Source: JACCTH01 sp050741915
GTDB taxonomy: Bacteria; Actinomycetota; Acidimicrobiia; Spongiisociales; ZC4RG35
Direction of reading: 5' to 3'
NCBI GenBank assembly: GCA_050741915.1
Contig: JBOGEX010000058.1
Span: forward strand, 11,895-75,894
Length of the DNA stretch: 64,000 nucleotides
Shown in pieces: positions 15,525-24,978 of the stretch. How positions within the stretch are numbered: position 1 is the stretch's first letter; each line of letters starts with the position of its first letter. The notes beneath the pieces are model-generated. The model was not told the DNA's origin. It worked only from the letters and a program-made list of their open reading frames with translations, and made no database searches. Both the position numbers and the translations under genes were made by a program.

Positions 15525-15569
15525 TGCTGGGTTCTAGAGGTTGTCCAACAGCCTCTACAGCCCAGAGAA
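15525..15569. repeat. Palindromic repeat family C, copy 2 (overlaps the ileS stop)
   Basis: On the minus strand it reads TTCTCTGGGCTGTAGAGGCT, then GTTGGACAACCTCTAGAACC and CAG. The arms TGTAGAGG and CCTCTA pair around a central CTGTTGGACAA loop. The TAG that ends ileS (15555-15557) is inside the repeat. Confidence 0.7.
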
Positions 15570-18500
15570 CGACGGATCAGACCTCGACCTTCGCACGCTG
15601 AGCCCGTAGGCCGCCCCGTCCAGTTGTGACCGTTCGCCCTTCCAATCCGCTACCCGCTCGAGCCTCGTCGCCAGCACCTCCCCTTTGATGTAGTCGTCAT
15701 AGGAGGAAACCGCCGCTGCCAGTGTCTCGTCGTCTGTCCACCACGCGACCTCGATCCGATCGGAGACGTCGAATGCGGCCCCTCTCCGCTCTTGTTGCAC
15801 CTTGCTCACAAACTCGCGCGCCATACCCTCGGCCAGAAGGGCCGCATTCGTCTCGAGACTGAGAGCGACCGCCAGCCCTCCGGAGGCTGCCACGGCCATT
15901 CCCTTTTCGGGCTGACGGTCGATCACGAGGTCGGCGCCGGTGATCGTCGACCCCGCCACCTCGAGCCCGTTGCCGTCGAGGAGTGACTCGATTTGGGCCT
16001 CTCCGAGTCCGGCCACAAAGGCCGACACCTCTTTGACCCGAGCACCGAAGCGGGGACCCACTCGAGCAAAGTCGGGCTTGGCCGACAGCTTGAGCAAACC
16101 TTGGCCGCTCGGGGTGACCTTGACTTTTTTCACATTGAGCTCGTCAGCGATGAGGTCGGAATGGTCGACGACGGCCTGGCGGTGCTGGTGGTCGTGTGTG
16201 ACGACGGTGACCGAGGCGAGGGGACGGCGGACCTTGATCTCGTGCTGCTTGCGCAATCCATGGCCAAGGCTCACCACCTCGCGTACCACCGCCATCGCTC
16301 GCTCGAGATCACGGTCGATGTGCTCGGTCTGTTCATTGGGATAGTCGCGGTGATGGACGCTCGGCACCGCCTCGGGATCGACGTTCCGCATCAGGTCTTG
16401 ATAGATCCGCTCGGAGATGAAAGGCAGGACCGGAGCCACGACCGCCACGAAGGTGGTCAGGACCTCATAAAGGGTGGCGAAGGCGGCAAGCTTGTCGAGA
16501 TCGTCCTCGCCCCGGCGGCGCCAAAACCTTCGTCGGCTGCGGCGGACGTACCAGTTCGTCAGATCCTCGACGAATGCGAGTACCGGTGGTACCACGTTGT
16601 AGAGGTAGTAGCCCTCCATTTGGCGATTCACTTCCGCGATCAGGCTTTGCAGTACCGAGAGGATCCACCGGTCGAGCTCGGGCCGCTCCGACGGCGACGG
16701 TGCCGATCGGAGGTCGTCGCCGGTAATTCCGTCAGCGGCGGCGTAGGTAGTGAAGAAGCTGTGAGCGTTCCACAACGGCAGCAACACCGTTCTCGTTACC
16801 TCGCGAATTGCCTGCACCTGAAAGCGGACGGGCTCGGCCCGCAACACCGGGGAGTTGATCAGGTAGGCCCGGAGGGCGTCGGCGCCATACGTCTCGAGCA
16901 GCTCGGCGGGGTCGTCGTAGTTCTTGAGCGACTTCGACATCTTGCGGCCATCCGCGGAGAGGATCAGGCCGTTGACGACGCAGTTGCGGAACGCCTCTGA
17001 GTCGAAGAGAGCCGCCCCCAGGACATGGAGGGTGTAGAACCACCCCCGGGTTTGGTCGAGGCCCTCGGCGATGAACTGGGCGGGAAAGGTCGACTCGAAC
17101 CGCTCCCTGTTCTCGAACGGGTAATGCACCTGCCCATAGGGCATCGAGCCGGACTCGAACCAGCAATCCAACACCTCCGGCACTCGGTGCATCTCCTCTC
17201 CGCATTCGGGACAGGAAAACGTCACCGGGTCGACGAAGTGCTTGTGCAGATCGGTGAGCCGTACCCCGGAGAGCTTCTCCAGCTCCTCGATGGAGCCAAC
17301 GCAATGCATGTGCCCGGAGGGGCACTCCCAGACCGGGATGCACGAACCCCAGTAGCGATTGCGAGAAACGGCCCAGTCGCGGGCATCGGCCAACCAGTTG
17401 CCGAAGCGGCGGGTGCCGACGTGCTCGGGGACCCAATGGATGTTGTCGTTGAGCTTGACCAGTCGGTCCTTGATCGACTCCACGCCGATGAACCAGGTTG
17501 GGATCGCCTTGTACATGAGCGGCGTGTCGGTTCGGTAACAGAACGGATAGGGGTGGCGAATACGCTCGTTGCGAAACAACGAACCCGCCTGCTTGAGAAG
17601 TCGCACCAAAGTCGCATCGGCCTCTTTCAGATTCACCCCTTCCACTTCGGGGACCGCATCGGTGAACCGGCCTTCGAGGTCGATCGGGTCGACCAGAACG
17701 TCAAGCCCGGCCGCGGCCATGGCAGCAAAGTCGGCCTCGCCATACGCCGGAGCCATATGGACGAGGCCGGTTCCGTCATCGGTAGACACCTCTTCACCGG
17801 CGATGACTACAAACGCGCCCCGCTCCACCTCGCCTGAGAAGTAGTCGAAGGGAGGCTCGTAGGTGATCCCGAGCAGGTCGCGCCCTTTCGCGGTCGCGAC
17901 CACGGCTTGTGCATCCTTCCGGTAGGAGTCGAGCCGGGCTCGAGCCATCCAGCAACGCTCGTCTCCCTCGAGAAAAGCGGTGTATTCGATATCGGGCCCG
18001 ACCGCTACGGCCAGGTTGGCAGGGAGGGTCCAGGGAGTGGTGGTCCAGATCAGCAGAAAGTCACCTGCTTCGACCGCCCCCTTGCCATGTCTCACCTTCA
18101 ACTTCACCGTGATCGACGGATCGTCGACATCCCGATAGCCACCAAGGTTGACCTCGAAGTTGGAGAGGGGAGTGGTGGCGCCCCAGGAGTAGGGGAGGAC
18201 CTTGAAGTCCCGGTACACCAGCCCTTTGTCCCAGAGTTGGCGGACTGCCCACCAAACGGTCTCCATGAAGTCGGTATCCATGGTCCGGTAGTCGTTGTCC
18301 ATGTCGACCCAGCGGCCGATCCGGCGGATCACCCGCCGCCAGTTCTCGGTGTTGGCCTGGACGTGCGCCCGGCAGGCTTCGTTGTACCGATCGATCCCAT
18401 ACTCGGCGATCTGACGGGGACCGGAGATACCGAGGCTCTTCTCCACCTCTATCTCGATGGGAAGCCCATGGGTGTCCCATCCGAATCGGCGCTCCACCCG

Positions 18501-18746
18501 GAAACCGCGCATGGTCCAGTACCGGGGGACAACGTCTTTTAATACCGAGGCGAGCAAGGTGCCGAAGTGAGGGCTCCCAGTTGGAAAAGGGGGCCCGTCG
18601 TAGAAGACGTATTCCGGGGCGTCGGCGCGCCGGCCGACCGAGGCCCGGAAGGCGTCCATGCCGTCCCACAGCTCGAGAATCTCTTGCTCCATGACCGGAA
18701 AATCGGGCTGGGGACGAGGGCGTTGAAAACTCGACCGGGAACTCAT
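15555..18746 (-). CDS. ileS: Isoleucyl-tRNA synthetase
   Basis: The 1063-residue class I synthetase starts with PDFPVMEQEILELWDGMDAF. The HIGH-type motif is GSPHFGT, the editing domain has the usual TTTPWTLPANLAVAV, and the KMSKS loop is DGRKMSKSLKNYDDP. The length and long C-terminal domain fit the eukaryote-like/type-2 IleS group, which often tolerates mupirocin; that subclass call is inference. It charges tRNA-Ile in the cytoplasm. Its last residues, PSFSGL, and its stop are encoded by repeat family C, so the C-terminus has probably been rewritten by that element. It is divergent from the zinc-finger gene with only 103 bases between them, leaving no room for a T-box leader. Confidence 0.97.
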   Translation of the reverse strand: MSSRSSFQRPRPQPDFPVMEQEILELWDGMDAFRASVGRRADAPEYVFYDGPPFPTGSPHFGTLLASVLKDVVPRYWTMRGFRVERRFGWDTHGLPIEIEVEKSLGISGPRQIAEYGIDRYNEACRAHVQANTENWRRVIRRIGRWVDMDNDYRTMDTDFMETVWWAVRQLWDKGLVYRDFKVLPYSWGATTPLSNFEVNLGGYRDVDDPSITVKLKVRHGKGAVEAGDFLLIWTTTPWTLPANLAVAVGPDIEYTAFLEGDERCWMARARLDSYRKDAQAVVATAKGRDLLGITYEPPFDYFSGEVERGAFVVIAGEEVSTDDGTGLVHMAPAYGEADFAAMAAAGLDVLVDPIDLEGRFTDAVPEVEGVNLKEADATLVRLLKQAGSLFRNERIRHPYPFCYRTDTPLMYKAIPTWFIGVESIKDRLVKLNDNIHWVPEHVGTRRFGNWLADARDWAVSRNRYWGSCIPVWECPSGHMHCVGSIEELEKLSGVRLTDLHKHFVDPVTFSCPECGEEMHRVPEVLDCWFESGSMPYGQVHYPFENRERFESTFPAQFIAEGLDQTRGWFYTLHVLGAALFDSEAFRNCVVNGLILSADGRKMSKSLKNYDDPAELLETYGADALRAYLINSPVLRAEPVRFQVQAIREVTRTVLLPLWNAHSFFTTYAAADGITGDDLRSAPSPSERPELDRWILSVLQSLIAEVNRQMEGYYLYNVVPPVLAFVEDLTNWYVRRSRRRFWRRRGEDDLDKLAAFATLYEVLTTFVAVVAPVLPFISERIYQDLMRNVDPEAVPSVHHRDYPNEQTEHIDRDLERAMAVVREVVSLGHGLRKQHEIKVRRPLASVTVVTHDHQHRQAVVDHSDLIADELNVKKVKVTPSGQGLLKLSAKPDFARVGPRFGARVKEVSAFVAGLGEAQIESLLDGNGLEVAGSTITGADLVIDRQPEKGMAVAASGGLAVALSLETNAALLAEGMAREFVSKVQQERRGAAFDVSDRIEVAWWTDDETLAAAVSSYDDYIKGEVLATRLERVADWKGERSQLDGAAYGLSVRRSRSDPSFSGL

Positions 18747-18849
18747 TGACTCAAACTCTAGGAATAACGAAAGGTCTTCAACCCGTTAAGTGATTCCAGG
18801 TCCGGGCTATCGTTTCCGAGCTTTCCCCGGACGATTTGTACTTACTGAT

Positions 18850-19221
18850 ATGGCCAGACAACTTGCCGCCAACACTCTCAAGCGCTTTCGTGGCCAGCTC
18901 GAAGAGGAGCAGGCGCGCCTCGAGAAGATGATCGAGGACCACGAGCGCGAGCTCGAAGAGGCCCGCCTGACCGAGACCTCGGCAGAACGGAGCCCGGATC
19001 CCGGCAGCGCCGAAGCGGGCTCGATGAATTTCGAGTATGAGAAGGAGCTGTCCTTGGGACAGAACACGGTCGACCTGCTGCGCAAGGTGGAGCGGGCCCT
19101 TTCCCGGGTGGCCGACAAGACCTACGGCATTTGCGAAAGCTGTGGGAACCCGATTCCGGTGGCCCGGCTCGAAGTGCTCCCTTATGCCACCGAGTGCGTC
19201 AGCTGCGCTCGCCGTAACTGA
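18850..19221 (+). CDS. TraR/DksA-type C4 zinc-finger protein
   Basis: ATG 18850 (MARQLAANTLKRFR) is preferred over upstream in-frame codons that lack coding character. The 123-residue protein has a long charged coiled coil (residues 8-50) and a C-terminal zinc finger, GICESCGNPIPVARLEVLPY followed by ATECVSCA (CxxC...CxxC). DksA-like proteins reach into the RNA polymerase secondary channel. The tip acidic DxxDxA motif of true DksA is not evident, so it may be a general regulatory or RNAP-binding relative. Placement just before lspA and rluD is common in Gram-positive bacteria. Confidence 0.85.
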   Translation: MARQLAANTLKRFRGQLEEEQARLEKMIEDHERELEEARLTETSAERSPDPGSAEAGSMNFEYEKELSLGQNTVDLLRKVERALSRVADKTYGICESCGNPIPVARLEVLPYATECVSCARRN

Positions 19222-19675
19222 CCTGCGGCGGGCGGTGCCTGCCTACGGTCTGGCCGCTGTCATCGTCGCCCTCGATCAGCTGACCAAACTTTGGGCCGCG
19301 AACACATTTGCCTCCGGTCCCCGCTCGATCATCGGCGATTTCTTGGTGTTTCGCTTCACCGAGAACACCGGAGCAGCCTTCTCCCTTCTTCCTGACGCCG
19401 GTCGGTTTCTCGGAGTGGCGGCGGTGGCGGCGGTGGGGTTCATCAGCTACGCCCTCGCCAAGCCCCGCCCGGTCCAGGAGCAGGTGGCTTTTGGCCTGGT
19501 GCTGGGCGGAGCGCTCGGAAACTTGGGAGACCGTATCTTCCGCGGTCCCGGTTTTCTCGATGGGCCGGTGATCGATTGGATCCAGATCCCCTATTGGCCG
19601 ACGTTCAACATCGCCGACTCGGCGGTCTCGGTTGCCATCGCCATCCTGGCTTTCGGCGCGCTGCGGAAGAAGTAG
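19184..19675 (+). CDS. lspA: Lipoprotein signal peptidase (signal peptidase II)
   Basis: Four membrane helices and the catalytic aspartates identify LspA: FRFTENTGAAFSLL, GNLGDRIFRGPGFLDGPVID and TFNIADSAVSVAI. It cleaves signal peptides of prolipoproteins such as the one at 3187. The start is uncertain. ATG 19184 gives 163 residues with a basic LRR before the first helix and overlaps the previous gene by 38 bases; GTG 19235 would give 146 residues. It is followed by rluD three bases after its stop, the classic lspA-rluD pair. Confidence 0.93.
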   Translation: MPPSASAALAVTDLRRAVPAYGLAAVIVALDQLTKLWAANTFASGPRSIIGDFLVFRFTENTGAAFSLLPDAGRFLGVAAVAAVGFISYALAKPRPVQEQVAFGLVLGGALGNLGDRIFRGPGFLDGPVIDWIQIPYWPTFNIADSAVSVAIAILAFGALRKK

Positions 19676-19678
19676 AGC

Positions 19679-20599
19679 GTGCGGTTCGAGATTCCGCCGG
19701 AGTTAGCCGGAGAACGGGCAGACAAGATCGTGGCCACACTGGCAAATATCTCCCGCCAGCAGGCCCGGTTGTTGTTTGCAAACGGCGTGCTGGTCGACTC
19801 GCGTCTCGTCGACCCGGACGAACGGGTCGGGGGAGAGGCGATCGAGTTCGAGCCGCCCAGGCAAGCGCCCACCCTGGAGCCGGCGGCGGTGCCGTTTTCG
19901 GTCCGCTACGGAGACGATTACCTCTTGGTGGTCGACAAGCCGGCTGGCGTAGTGGTTCACCCCGGGGCTGGCCGGGAAGCCCGCACGCTGGCGGCTGGGC
20001 TCCTTCGGCTTTATCCGGAGCTCGGTGGCATCGGCGGCGAGCAGCGAGCGGGTCTGGTACATCGCTTGGACAAGGAAACCTCGGGCCTACTGCTGGTCGC
20101 CCGATCGGATGAGGTCCACCGCCTATTGACCAAAGCCCTCGCTGACCGGCGGATCCATCGCCGCTACCTGGCGCTGGTTCATGGGGAAATGGAAATGCCC
20201 ACCGGTACGATCGATGCTCCCATCTCCCGTGATCCCACCCGTCCCACCCGCAAGGTCGTGAGTCCCGAAGGAAGACCATCGCGCACCCACTACCGGGTTC
20301 GCTGGCAGGGCAGCGGTTGGTCACTGCTCGATGTCGATCTCGAGACCGGTCGCACGCATCAGATCAGGGTTCATCTGGCCGCCATCGGGCACCCGGTGGC
20401 GGGAGACAAGACCTATTCACGACGAAGCGTGGCGATAGGGCTGAAACGGATCTTTCTGCATGCGGCCCACCTCGAATTCGACCATCCGATCACCGGGGCT
20501 GAGTCAACGGTCGACTCGCCGCTGCCCGCCGAACTGGAAAGGGCGCTCGAGCCGCTGTCGGGGGCGGCAATCTCGCTCACAAACACGGGCTCGAGTTAG
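19679..20599 (+). CDS. rluD: Ribosomal large-subunit pseudouridine synthase, RluD/RluA family
   Basis: The start is GTG at 19679. The 306-residue protein has an N-terminal S4 RNA-binding domain (ERADKIVATLANISRQQARL) and the RluA catalytic motif GLVHRLDKETSGLLLVARSD, with the catalytic Asp in HRLD. ETGRTHQIRVHLAAIGHPV supplies the conserved substrate-binding block. It isomerises uridines in 23S rRNA (helix 69 for RluD). Family and position after lspA support RluD rather than a tRNA-specific RluA, but target sites cannot be read from sequence. Confidence 0.93.
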   Translation: MRFEIPPELAGERADKIVATLANISRQQARLLFANGVLVDSRLVDPDERVGGEAIEFEPPRQAPTLEPAAVPFSVRYGDDYLLVVDKPAGVVVHPGAGREARTLAAGLLRLYPELGGIGGEQRAGLVHRLDKETSGLLLVARSDEVHRLLTKALADRRIHRRYLALVHGEMEMPTGTIDAPISRDPTRPTRKVVSPEGRPSRTHYRVRWQGSGWSLLDVDLETGRTHQIRVHLAAIGHPVAGDKTYSRRSVAIGLKRIFLHAAHLEFDHPITGAESTVDSPLPAELERALEPLSGAAISLTNTGSS

Positions 20600-20612
20600 G
20601 TTTTTCTCGAAC

Positions 20613-21443
20613 ATGACCGAGCCCCAAGCACCATCGACTGGCGATACCGTTTGCTATCGCCACCCCAATCGGCCCACTGGCCTCCGTTGCGTCACCTGTG
20701 ATCGACCGATCTGTGGCGGGTGCTCGACACCGGGAAGTGTCGGTCAGTTCTGCCCCGAATGTGCTCGCCAGCGGGGGCGGCAGCGGACGATCGCCGCTCG
20801 TCCCGGCAACGCCACCCGGCTGCGACGGGGGGCGCCGATCACCTTCGGAATCCTGTCGGTGACCGTCATTGTCTACCTGCTTTCCCGGTTCACCGCTTCA
20901 TTAGGAGATCGGCTCGTCGGCGAGCTCGTGCAAGCGAACCAGTTGGTCGCAATCGGGCAGTGGTGGCGGATCTTCACCCCCATCTTTCTCCATGCCTCGA
21001 TCGCCCACATCCTCTTCAACATGTATGCCCTCTACCAGCTCGGACCGGCGGTTGAGGCTCGATACGGGCGTGCCCCCTTTCTGGCCCTCTACCTGGCGGC
21101 AGCGGGCGTGGGCGGCGCCTTTGCCTATCACTTCGGTGGCGCCGGGGACGTGCTGGTGGGTGCGTCAGGGGCGGTCTTTGGTTTGTTCGGTCTCTGGCTC
21201 CACGCCGCCTACAAGATGAGGGACACGGCGTTTGGTCGCAATCTGCTCTCGAGCCTGTGGATCTCGCTCCTGCTCAACATTGCCCTCCCCTTCCTCATCC
21301 CCGGAATCTCCTGGCAGGGCCATCTCGGGGGCCTTTTCGCCGGCATCGTCACCGGGGAAGTGTGGTCCCGCCTCCGGGCCTCGCAACGAGTATTGGTGCC
21401 GGTGGTAGTGGCTCTTCTGGCGGTCTTGTCCGTACTCCTCTGA
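20613..21443 (+). CDS. Rhomboid-family intramembrane serine protease with N-terminal zinc-binding domain
   Basis: ATG 20613 gives 276 residues. Residues 14-50 hold a B-box-like cysteine/histidine cluster (CYRHPNRPTGLRCVTCDRPI, then CGGC and FCPEC). Six membrane helices follow, with the rhomboid catalytic Ser185 in GASGAVFG and His237 in WQGHLGG, plus HASIAHILFNMYAL for the oxyanion region. Rhomboids cut transmembrane helices of other proteins. The substrate is unknown. The cytosolic zinc module on a rhomboid is a recurring actinobacterial architecture. Confidence 0.93.
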   Translation: MTEPQAPSTGDTVCYRHPNRPTGLRCVTCDRPICGGCSTPGSVGQFCPECARQRGRQRTIAARPGNATRLRRGAPITFGILSVTVIVYLLSRFTASLGDRLVGELVQANQLVAIGQWWRIFTPIFLHASIAHILFNMYALYQLGPAVEARYGRAPFLALYLAAAGVGGAFAYHFGGAGDVLVGASGAVFGLFGLWLHAAYKMRDTAFGRNLLSSLWISLLLNIALPFLIPGISWQGHLGGLFAGIVTGEVWSRLRASQRVLVPVVVALLAVLSVLL

Positions 21444-21453
21444 CGGCTAAGTT
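21426..21453 (+). promoter_or_regulatory. Candidate promoter for a leaderless dnaE transcript
   Basis: TTGTCC (21426-21431), a 16-base spacer and TAAGTT (21448-21453) end six bases before the dnaE ATG. Transcription would then start at or next to the A of ATG. No ribosome-binding site is visible, consistent with leaderless expression as is frequent in Actinomycetota. Confidence 0.4.
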
Positions 21454-21459
21454 ACAGCC

Positions 21460-24400
21460 ATGTCGTTTTCGGGGACGAGATCGAGGTCGTTCGCGCATCT
21501 CCATCTACACACCGAATACTCGATGCTCGACGGCGCCGCCCGGGTGCGCGATGTGGTGGAGGCGGCCGCAGCCGACGGGCAGCCGGCTGTAGCGATCACG
21601 GATCACGGCGTGATGTATGGCGTGGTGGATTTCTATCAAGCCGCCACCGCAGCCGGGATCAAACCGATCATCGGAATCGAGGCATACGTGGTCGATGGTT
21701 CTCGCTTCGACCGACCGCGAGCGTCGGAAAACCAACGAATGCACATGACGTTGCTGGCCGCTACCCAAACCGGGTATCGCAACCTGATCAAGCTCTCCTC
21801 GCATGCCTATCTCGATGGCTATTACTACAAGCCCCGCATGGACTCCGACCTGCTCAACCGCTACTCGGAAGGGATCGTGGCGACGTCTGGCTGTCTCAGC
21901 GGCCCGGTTGCTCGCCACTTGGCTCCCGATGCCAATCGTGAAGAGTCGGGGCCGAAGACGGTGCGCGACTTTGACACGGCCCTTAAGGCTGCGGCCCATT
22001 ACCAGGACATCTTCGGGCGAGAGAACTTCTTCATCGAGCTCCAGGATCACGGCCTCGACGCCCAGCGCCGGGTCACGCCCGATCTCCTGGAAATCTCGCA
22101 GCGACTCGGCGCTCCCCTTGTCGCCACCAATGACGCTCACTACACGCGGCAGGGCGAAGCCGACGCCCACGACGTCCTCCTCTGCATCCAGACCGGATCG
22201 AACCGCGACGACCCCAACCGATTCAAGTTCGACAGCACTGAGTTCTATCTCAAGTCGTCGGCCGACATGCGGCGATTATTCCCCGAAGAGACTTATCCGG
22301 GCGCTTGCGACAACACCCTTCTGATTGCCGACCGCACCGACGTCTCCCTCGAGTTCGGTCGCTACCTGCTTCCGCAATTCCCGGTGCCCGACGGCTACAC
22401 CGAATCGTCCTACCTCGAGCACCAGGTGGTCGAAGGCGCTCGCCGCCGCTATGGCGAGATGCTGCCGAGCGAGATCGGCGAGCGCATTCAGAGCGAGCTG
22501 GCCGTGATCATCGAGATGGGATTCCCCGCCTATTTCTTGATCGTCTGGGACCTGATTCGCTTTGCCCGTCAGCGGCGGATCCGGGTGGGGCCCGGGCGAG
22601 GATCGGCCGCCGGCTCGATCGTGGCCTACTCGCTCCAGATCACCGACCTCGACCCCATTGCCCACGGGCTGATTTTCGAGCGCTTCCTCAATCCCGGGCG
22701 CAGGGAAATGCCCGATATCGACATGGACTTCGACGAGCGTTACCGAGGCGAGGTCATCCGCTATGCGGCCGAGAAATACGGCTCCGATCACGTCGCTCAG
22801 GTCGTCACTTTTTCGACCATCAAGGGAAAGCAGGCGATCCGCGATTCGGCCCGCGTGCTCGGGCACCCTTATTCGATTGGGGACCGGATCGCCAAAGCGA
22901 TGCCGCCTCCGATTCTTGGTCGGGAGGCGCCACTGCAGGCAATCCTCGATCCCCTGGGAGCGGAAGCTTCCCCCGACGAGCGCAACTTCCATTCCAATGC
23001 CACCGAGCTGCGCTCCCTCTATGCCAACGACCCGGTGGCGCGCGAGGTCATCGACATGGCCCGGGGCCTCGAGCATCTCCGGCGCCAGGATTCGATTCAC
23101 GCCGCGGCGGTGGTGATCTCACCCGAACCCCTGATCGAGCTCGTCCCCGTTCAGCGCAAGGGCGAGGATGCGGAAGTAGTCACCCAGTATGAGATGAACG
23201 GGATCGCCTCCCTCGGGCTGCTGAAGATGGATTTCCTCGGTCTCCGCAACCTCTCGATCATCGAGCGCACGATCGAGCTCATTCGTCAAGGTCAGGGAGT
23301 CGAGACTGACATCGACAACGTCCCCCTCGACGACCCGGCCGTATTCGAATTCCTCAAGCGAGGCGACACGATCGGCGTTTTCCAGCTCGAGGGCACCGGA
23401 CTGCGGGCCCTGGTGCGCTCGCTCGCTCCCGATCGCTTCGAAGACATCGTGGCTCTGGTCGCTCTCTACCGGCCCGGCCCGCTCGGTGCCCAGATGCACA
23501 GCGCCTATGCCGATCGCAAGAACGGGCGGGCCAAGGTCGAATATCCGCATCCGGCCCTGGAGCCGTTCCTCAGCAACACCTATGGAATCATGGTTTATCA
23601 GGAGCAGGTGATGCAGGCCGCCCAGGCGATGGCTGGCTACACGATGGCCGAAGCCGACGAACTTCGCTCGGCGATGGGGAAGAAGGTCAAGGCCAAGATG
23701 GCCGCCCACCGTCAGAAGTTCATCGCCGGGTGTGTTGGGCTCGGCCATCCCGAGAAGGTGGGCGCCGATCTCTTCGATGCGATCGAGCCGTTTGCCGGCT
23801 ATGGCTTCAACAAGGCCCACGCCGCCTGCTACGCCTTGATTGCCTACCAGACCGCCTGGCTCAAGGCCCATCACGCCCCCGAGTATTTGGCCTCCCTCCT
23901 CACTGCGACGAAGCGGGACAAAGAGCGCACGGCGGTTTATCTGGCCGAGTGTCGTAATCAGGGCATCGACGTCCTGGTGCCTGACGTCAACGAGTCCGAA
24001 GTCGACTTCACGGTGCGGGAGGGCAAGATCCGCTTTGGCCTCTCGGCTGTCCGCAACGTCGGCGAAGGAGTCGTGGAAAAAATCATCGCCGCCCGCTCCG
24101 AGCGTCCCTTCGATGATTTCTTCGATTTCGCCGATCGGGTCGACGTGCTCGCTCTCAACAAGCGCACAGTCGAATCGCTGATCAAGGCCGGGGCTTTCGA
24201 TGGGATGGGACATAGCCGCAAGGGCCTCTTCCTCCGTTACGAGGAGATCCTCGAATCCACGCTCGAACGCCGCCGCAACGAAGAACTCGGGCAGTATTCG
24301 CTTTTCGCCTCCGAGGCGAGCGAGACGAGCCCGATCCAAAACGAGATCAGCACCTCCGAGTGGGCGACGAAGGTCAAACTGTCTTTCGAGAAGGAGATGC

Positions 24401-24978
24401 TCGGTCTGTACGTCTCCGATCATCCCTTGCTCATGGTCGGCACCACCCTCGCGATCGAAACCGAGGCGATCAGTGCATTGAGCGGGAAACAGGATCGGGC
24501 CCCGGTGACCATCGGGGGCCTGGTGGCCGGGATCAACCGTCGCTACACGAAGAACAACGAGCTGATCCTCTTCCTCCAAATCGAAGACCTCGACTCCTCC
24601 GTCGAGGTGGTGATGTTCCCCCGGATCGTCGAGGAGTTCGGCCAGCTGATCACCCCCGACGCCATCGTCCTGATCGACGGCTCGGTCGATCAGCGAGGTG
24701 ACGAGGTGAAGGTGCGAGCCCGAACTGTCCGCGAGCTGAAGATCCGGACCGATTCCACAGTCCGCTTGCGGATCGCGGCTCGCGCCATATCGGCCCGTCT
24801 CGTCAGTCAGCTGAAAACGATTCTGCAGAGCCATCCCGGAGCCGCACCGGTGATGCTGCACATGGAGACGGGGGAGTCCCACAAGGTATTGCGCTTCGAT
24901 GACCGTCTGCGGGTCGAGCCCTCATCGACCCTCTATGCCGAGCTCAAGGCGCTACTCGGTCCGGGAGCGGTCGTCTAG
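21460..24978 (+). CDS. dnaE: DNA polymerase III alpha subunit
   Basis: The 1172-residue protein opens with a PHP domain (FAHLHLHTEYSMLDGAARV, AITDHGVMYG). The polymerase core includes GPGRGSAAGSIVAYSL, the catalytic PDIDMDFDERYRGEVI, GVFQLEGTGLRALVRSLAP and FNKAHAACYALIAYQTAWLK. Tandem HhH motifs and an OB domain (VTIGGLVAGINRRYTKNNEL) lie near the C-terminus. It is the main replicative polymerase. The PHP metal ligands look intact, so PHP-mediated proofreading is possible, as in actinobacterial DnaE1. It overlaps the next gene's stop by four bases on the opposite strand. Confidence 0.97.
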   Translation: MSFSGTRSRSFAHLHLHTEYSMLDGAARVRDVVEAAAADGQPAVAITDHGVMYGVVDFYQAATAAGIKPIIGIEAYVVDGSRFDRPRASENQRMHMTLLAATQTGYRNLIKLSSHAYLDGYYYKPRMDSDLLNRYSEGIVATSGCLSGPVARHLAPDANREESGPKTVRDFDTALKAAAHYQDIFGRENFFIELQDHGLDAQRRVTPDLLEISQRLGAPLVATNDAHYTRQGEADAHDVLLCIQTGSNRDDPNRFKFDSTEFYLKSSADMRRLFPEETYPGACDNTLLIADRTDVSLEFGRYLLPQFPVPDGYTESSYLEHQVVEGARRRYGEMLPSEIGERIQSELAVIIEMGFPAYFLIVWDLIRFARQRRIRVGPGRGSAAGSIVAYSLQITDLDPIAHGLIFERFLNPGRREMPDIDMDFDERYRGEVIRYAAEKYGSDHVAQVVTFSTIKGKQAIRDSARVLGHPYSIGDRIAKAMPPPILGREAPLQAILDPLGAEASPDERNFHSNATELRSLYANDPVAREVIDMARGLEHLRRQDSIHAAAVVISPEPLIELVPVQRKGEDAEVVTQYEMNGIASLGLLKMDFLGLRNLSIIERTIELIRQGQGVETDIDNVPLDDPAVFEFLKRGDTIGVFQLEGTGLRALVRSLAPDRFEDIVALVALYRPGPLGAQMHSAYADRKNGRAKVEYPHPALEPFLSNTYGIMVYQEQVMQAAQAMAGYTMAEADELRSAMGKKVKAKMAAHRQKFIAGCVGLGHPEKVGADLFDAIEPFAGYGFNKAHAACYALIAYQTAWLKAHHAPEYLASLLTATKRDKERTAVYLAECRNQGIDVLVPDVNESEVDFTVREGKIRFGLSAVRNVGEGVVEKIIAARSERPFDDFFDFADRVDVLALNKRTVESLIKAGAFDGMGHSRKGLFLRYEEILESTLERRRNEELGQYSLFASEASETSPIQNEISTSEWATKVKLSFEKEMLGLYVSDHPLLMVGTTLAIETEAISALSGKQDRAPVTIGGLVAGINRRYTKNNELILFLQIEDLDSSVEVVMFPRIVEEFGQLITPDAIVLIDGSVDQRGDEVKVRARTVRELKIRTDSTVRLRIAARAISARLVSQLKTILQSHPGAAPVMLHMETGESHKVLRFDDRLRVEPSSTLYAELKALLGPGAVV

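Noticed and set aside
15993..17000. 335-codon open frame antisense to ileS
   Set aside because: It lies entirely inside the ileS coding region and shows no domain; it is a shadow of third-position GC.
18747..18849. T-box leader for ileS
   Set aside because: Only 103 bases separate it from the divergent gene; no T-box sequence or specifier hairpin is visible.
23119..24882. 587-codon open frame antisense to dnaE
   Set aside because: It lacks any recognisable motif and mirrors dnaE codon structure. Long antisense frames are expected opposite GC-rich genes.
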